From assembly GCF_017916325.1 (NCBI RefSeq), contig NC_090164.1, forward strand, positions 343,501 to 407,500: 64,000 nucleotides of DNA. Direction: 5' to 3'. The notes beneath the pieces are model-generated. The model had not been told where the DNA came from and did not search any database. It saw only the letters and a list, made by a program, of their open reading frames with translations. Every line of letters begins with the position of its first letter. Position 1 is the stretch's first letter. The translations under genes were made by a program, and so were the position numbers. Below, in pieces: positions 60,266 through 64,000 of the stretch. This DNA is from Leishmania martiniquensis. Lineage: Eukaryota; Euglenozoa; Kinetoplastea; Trypanosomatida; Trypanosomatidae.

Positions 60266-61613
60266 AGCGAATGCCAAGGCTGTGATAGTCGGCCATGGCG
60301 CTTAGCGGGACTACTGCTGCTAACCCTTGGCGTCTGCTCTCTCATCTCCTGTGCCCCTGAAACGTTTGCTGCCTCGCATCCTTTTTTTTCTCCGCGCTCC
60401 TTCCGGTCAGCTCGCATGTTGGACAGGCTGGCTCCCTGACACCCTCGCATTCACTGATGCACGCCTTGTCTGTATGGCTCCTGTCCAGCGTTGCCGCTCC
60501 TCTTCGCCGCTTCATCTCGATGCACAGACGCTTTCCCTTCAGCGTCGCACAGACCTTGCCTCACCAACACCTCTTTCGAGCGCACGCATGCGAGATTTTT
60601 TTCCCCCTCTTCCTTGATCTGTTGGCGCTCTGTTTGATGTCGGCTCACCCCTCCACAGAGTATGCATGCGCGTGTGTGCGGTGGTGGTGGGGGGAAAGAG
60701 TGAAGTGATGCACACGCAGAAGCGGCAGCGAAGCGGCTTTATCACACTTCTGGCGCTGTCTCGGGGCCCTTTCTCCTGGAAATAAAAAGGCTGCGTTGCA
60801 GTCCACCGATGAGCGTATGCATACATACATAATATATATGTATGTGCGTGTGTGACTTGCTCTATTCCTCCCTGTGCACGTGTTCGCGACACGCAATGTA
60901 ACACACTACGTCTCTGTCGCCGCTCTTCGTACCCCCTACGAAGGAGAGGGGGGGAGGGTGCCACCATGCGGATACGCACGTTCATCTATCTCCTCACCAT
61001 CCGTAGCGGGGGACATAAGCGCACATGGGCAGATCGGGGGTGGTGGTGATGGTGGTGGCAATCCTCGTTTTTCCTCGCACGTGCACATCCACAAACTGAG
61101 ACAGCTCTGGTCTTTCCATCTCCCCCTTCCGATTGTGAGTGAGTCCCTTCGACTCTTCCGCCTTTGAGCACTCCAGCAACAAAAGTAGGTGAGGCGTTTG
61201 CACGGCTCCGTGATATCCTCTCTACCGTAAGCCTGCTGGGTTGCCGCGCTCTTGTGTGCGTGTGTATTCGATGGCTGCTGAGGTTCTTCGTTGGCTCACG
61301 CGAGAGCATCTGAGACATCTCTGAGAACGTGGCTCTGTGCCTGCGCACGGGCACTTCTTTCGCTTCCTCCTCAAGCGGTCTCATTCTCAGGCCTCCCCCT
61401 TCCCAACCGCCGCTTTCGTCTTCCTTTTTTTCTTTCTCTTCGCCGTGCTAGTCGCGAACACCTCAGTGCCTCCCTCTTTCCCCCTTCCTTCAGATCCGCT
61501 TCATCGAAGCTCTTTGCTGCTGCCTGCGCACGTGTGTCGCCCTGTTGTGTGCACACCCTTCCTCTCGGCTCAGGTTCCTTCGTCGTTCTCTTGCCTCTCT
61601 TTGCTACTTGCGA
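60266..61613. other. Intergenic region
   Basis: About 1.35 kb with an AT-rich patch at 60818-60842 and TC-rich tracts toward the right end. No gene is convincing. Confidence 0.5.
61412..61451 (+). promoter_or_regulatory. Predicted trans-splice acceptor for the 61614 gene
   Basis: A T/C-rich tract at 61412-61440 is followed by AG 61450-61451, about 163 bases before the ATG. Pattern-based. Confidence 0.4.
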
Positions 61614-64000
61614 ATGTATGTGCCTGCGGCACCCACTGTACCACCCCGTACCGCACCGCCGCCCCCGTCCTGTCCTCCTCCACCAGTGCTCTTGACTGCC
61701 CAGCAGGCGGAGCAGAGCATCGAGCTCATTCAGAGGGAGCTGTTGCGGCTTTTGCGGGCATGCGAGTTCAGGGAGCAACACCCTCACGCCGTATCGAAAG
61801 GGATCGACTATAGCAACAACAGTGCCTCTGCGCAGACCACTTCGACATCGGCGTCGCCTAGACACGACCCGACCAGGCCCTCGCTATCGAACACAGAGCC
61901 GAACCTCAAACTGGCTCCGTCCACCACCTCTTTCCCACCTGACCCTCATCGCACGGATGCCGCTGATGCCGCTGCTACCACCACGCCGATGGCGGCAAGC
62001 CTCAGCGGTGCTTCTTTCTCTGCCTTTGAGAGGCGCCGTATCGCTCATCTGCTGGGTCGTGTAGCGCTGGAGATCGCTGCTCTCTGGACGTACGTTCATC
62101 AAGGCGATCCGCTTTGCGGAGACTCACCAGCGGCTGACACCATGTCCGTTTCATCGGCTCTGACAACGGCACACGGGACGGCACGGCTGCCGAGTGACCG
62201 CAAGACGGCAACACCGGCGGCAACTTTGGCTTCTTCAACCGCTGACGGCGGCCGTGGGTCTGCCGCCGCGGCAGTCAGCCTCGGTAGCGCGGAGACAGGC
62301 GCCGCTCTACCTGTAAGGATGCGGCACTCTGTGTGGGGAGGGGCAGCTAAGGAGCGGCCAGGCGCGCGTAACAGTGATCCTGCGGTGCAGCTTGCTGGAC
62401 TGCATGCCCTGATTGAGACGGCTGCTGCTATCCAACGCTCTCACAGGAAGGCAGGTGGCGGCGGCTGGGGTGGGAGTGCTGCCCCCGCAGACGATGGCGA
62501 CGCTGGGACAGCGGGCAGTCTCAGCAAGAGTGCGCCTCCGGGGGCTACTCAAGCGATTCCGCTAGCGCTCCACAACACCTCCTTCGACGGCGTCGGGAAA
62601 GCCGATCAGGAAGTGGGGGACGCCATCGTTGGCTGGGAGTGTGGCCGCGGCTCTCTCGGTGTCGCTGCATCTCTCGTTGCGGTGGCACCGCAGTTTCCCG
62701 CGTCCCTCCTCACAGCGTGTCAGACAACAGTGCCGAAGGGCGTTAAGCAGAACAGCGGCGAGAGTGAGGCGACGTTGCCTGCAGCGCATGACCGTACCGT
62801 TTCCCATCAGGCACCGAGGAGTAGCGGTCGGGCGAAGCAGAGTAGCGCTGCAGGGTCTTCCATTCCCATCTACCTGCGCGCCTACGTATTTGACGACGAT
62901 AATGACGGTTGTGGTGGCAAGATAGGCGACTCTGGTAATGAGTGCAGCATGAACGACAGCGAAGGTGACACGAGGGCGCAGCTGAATGCCGACATGAGGG
63001 TGCCTCATCGTATCAGCTCAGGCAGTGGCCATACCCGCTCCCTTTCACGAGCTAGTGAGCCGCTTGTCACCTCGCACGACGACAGCTGTCAGACACGGCC
63101 GTCCTCGGCTCGCTTTGCCATGGAGAGCGCTGCCCGAACGAGCCGCTTCAGTGCTGCAGCGCCTGACAGAAGGCCAAGCTTGCTTGGCTCAGCAGCTACT
63201 TCCCTCACCGCACCGGCAAACGTCGGTGGCAGCGGCGGCGCTGCCATCACAGTGGCGGAGCTCCTGGATGCCGATCCAGCCTCCCACAGCTCGTCGCTCC
63301 ACATTCGACGCGCCCTTTCGGCCTCGTCGCTGCACTTCGCCTCTCTCACGAGCTCTCCACTACAGAGGTTGCAGTCTAGCGCGCATGCGTCGCCAGGATA
63401 CAGTGGTGGAAGCGCAAGCAGCCAACCCAACGCAAGCGTCTCCCATCGGTCGCCAGACTCAGTGGAGGTGTTGCCAGCCGCCACGGCCGCTTACTTACGC
63501 AGTAAGAGCCTCTTTCGCCGACCTCACCGGCTCGAAGTTCCGGTGAGCCGGACGCAGTCACTGCGCCATGCGCCGTCGGTTTCGTCCCCGGTGTCCGCAA
63601 GCGGGATCAGTCTCGTATTAGCCCCTGGGGTGGTACACCCCGGCGGCACGCTGGCGGCGGCCTCTGGCGCGTATGGCAGCTCCTCTGCTACGTCGTCTCA
63701 TATGGCGAAGAGCAGTAGTGGCGCACAGCTTAGCAGCGGTGGCGCTGTTCACTGGCGAACGTCATCTCACCTTGCCAGCTTCCCGCCAGTGGCAATGGGT
63801 GCCAGCACCACAGTGGACTCCCCACGCTCGTCGGTGGCTGGACTGCACTTCAAGCGGGTCGTTTCGCTGGACTCCGATGGCGGCTTATGGCCGCAGGGCT
63901 CGCTTGCCGACTCGCTGGAAATGAGTCCGCAAAAGATGGCGTCAATGCCGGGGCGAACATCAGCGTCTGCCATGGAGGCGACTCGCTCATCCCCGCTGCC
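61614..64000 (+). CDS. Hypothetical low-complexity protein, 3' end beyond the window
   Basis: Reading from the ATG at 61614 gives about 795 codons with no stop up to the window edge, so the gene is cut by the right boundary. The N-terminus has a proline-rich start (PPRTAPPPPSCPPPP), then a short amphipathic helix (about 34-52, QQAEQSIELIQRELLRLL). A second helix-like region lies near 142-165 (FERRRIAHLLGRVALEIAALW). The remainder is Ser/Ala/Gly-rich and looks disordered, with several Arg-Ser-rich patches. No membrane segment is seen in the visible part. I do not recognise a family. A helix-plus-disorder layout like the 25977 gene suggests a scaffold or cytoskeleton-associated protein, but that is only analogy. 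A second ATG at 61618 is in another frame and closes early. Confidence 0.8.
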   Translation, partial: MYVPAAPTVPPRTAPPPPSCPPPPVLLTAQQAEQSIELIQRELLRLLRACEFREQHPHAVSKGIDYSNNSASAQTTSTSASPRHDPTRPSLSNTEPNLKLAPSTTSFPPDPHRTDAADAAATTTPMAASLSGASFSAFERRRIAHLLGRVALEIAALWTYVHQGDPLCGDSPAADTMSVSSALTTAHGTARLPSDRKTATPAATLASSTADGGRGSAAAAVSLGSAETGAALPVRMRHSVWGGAAKERPGARNSDPAVQLAGLHALIETAAAIQRSHRKAGGGGWGGSAAPADDGDAGTAGSLSKSAPPGATQAIPLALHNTSFDGVGKADQEVGDAIVGWECGRGSLGVAASLVAVAPQFPASLLTACQTTVPKGVKQNSGESEATLPAAHDRTVSHQAPRSSGRAKQSSAAGSSIPIYLRAYVFDDDNDGCGGKIGDSGNECSMNDSEGDTRAQLNADMRVPHRISSGSGHTRSLSRASEPLVTSHDDSCQTRPSSARFAMESAARTSRFSAAAPDRRPSLLGSAATSLTAPANVGGSGGAAITVAELLDADPASHSSSLHIRRALSASSLHFASLTSSPLQRLQSSAHASPGYSGGSASSQPNASVSHRSPDSVEVLPAATAAYLRSKSLFRRPHRLEVPVSRTQSLRHAPSVSSPVSASGISLVLAPGVVHPGGTLAAASGAYGSSSATSSHMAKSSSGAQLSSGGAVHWRTSSHLASFPPVAMGASTTVDSPRSSVAGLHFKRVVSLDSDGGLWPQGSLADSLEMSPQKMASMPGRTSASAMEATRSSPL

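Overview
The window looks like a stretch of a trypanosomatid nuclear chromosome, most likely Leishmania or a close relative. It is GC-rich and every convincing gene lies on the plus strand without introns. Genes are separated by 0.5-3 kb of pyrimidine-rich DNA of the kind that directs trans-splicing and polyadenylation. Three copies of a SIDER2-like retroposon relic sit downstream of genes in the sense orientation. This layout fits one left-to-right polycistronic RNA polymerase II unit. Species cannot be fixed from the sequence alone.

Layout from left to right: an ABCG half-transporter whose ATPase motifs are all degenerate (782-2944); a small protein with two TQT motifs (3493-4017); the ovothiol synthase OvoA (5293-7566) with a SIDER2-like copy just downstream; a predicted mitochondrial membrane protein (10054-11781); a low-complexity protein (14197-15522) followed by the second SIDER2-like copy; a 1731-residue kinesin ending in a RanBP2-pattern zinc finger (18639-23834); a disordered protein (25977-27611) followed by the third SIDER2-like copy; two neighbouring coiled-coil proteins that look like divergent paralogues (28828-31863 and 33987-35846); a small zinc-ribbon-like protein (38369-38881); a PIG3-like quinone oxidoreductase (41642-42694); a protein with a mitochondrial-type N-terminus, a UIM-like motif and SseB-like features (44335-46494); a small protein made of five ~42-residue repeats (47605-48198); a giant protein with cyclic-nucleotide-binding-like domains (49956-55649); Ku70 (57485-60265); and a gene that runs off the right edge (61614 onward).

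The genes do not form one pathway, which is normal because trypanosomatid transcription units mix functions. Themes are cytoskeletal or coiled-coil proteins (kinesin, the paralogue pair, the 42-residue repeat protein, possibly the TQT protein), redox metabolism (OvoA, quinone oxidoreductase), predicted mitochondrial proteins, nucleotide sensing and DNA-end binding. Regulation is expected to act mainly after transcription, through UTRs, SIDER elements and possibly RNA G-quadruplexes.

Starts were chosen at ATG codons. Several open frames extend further upstream only through GTG or TTG codons, which I did not accept as starts in a eukaryote. No tRNA, rRNA, CRISPR array or intact transposon was recognised.
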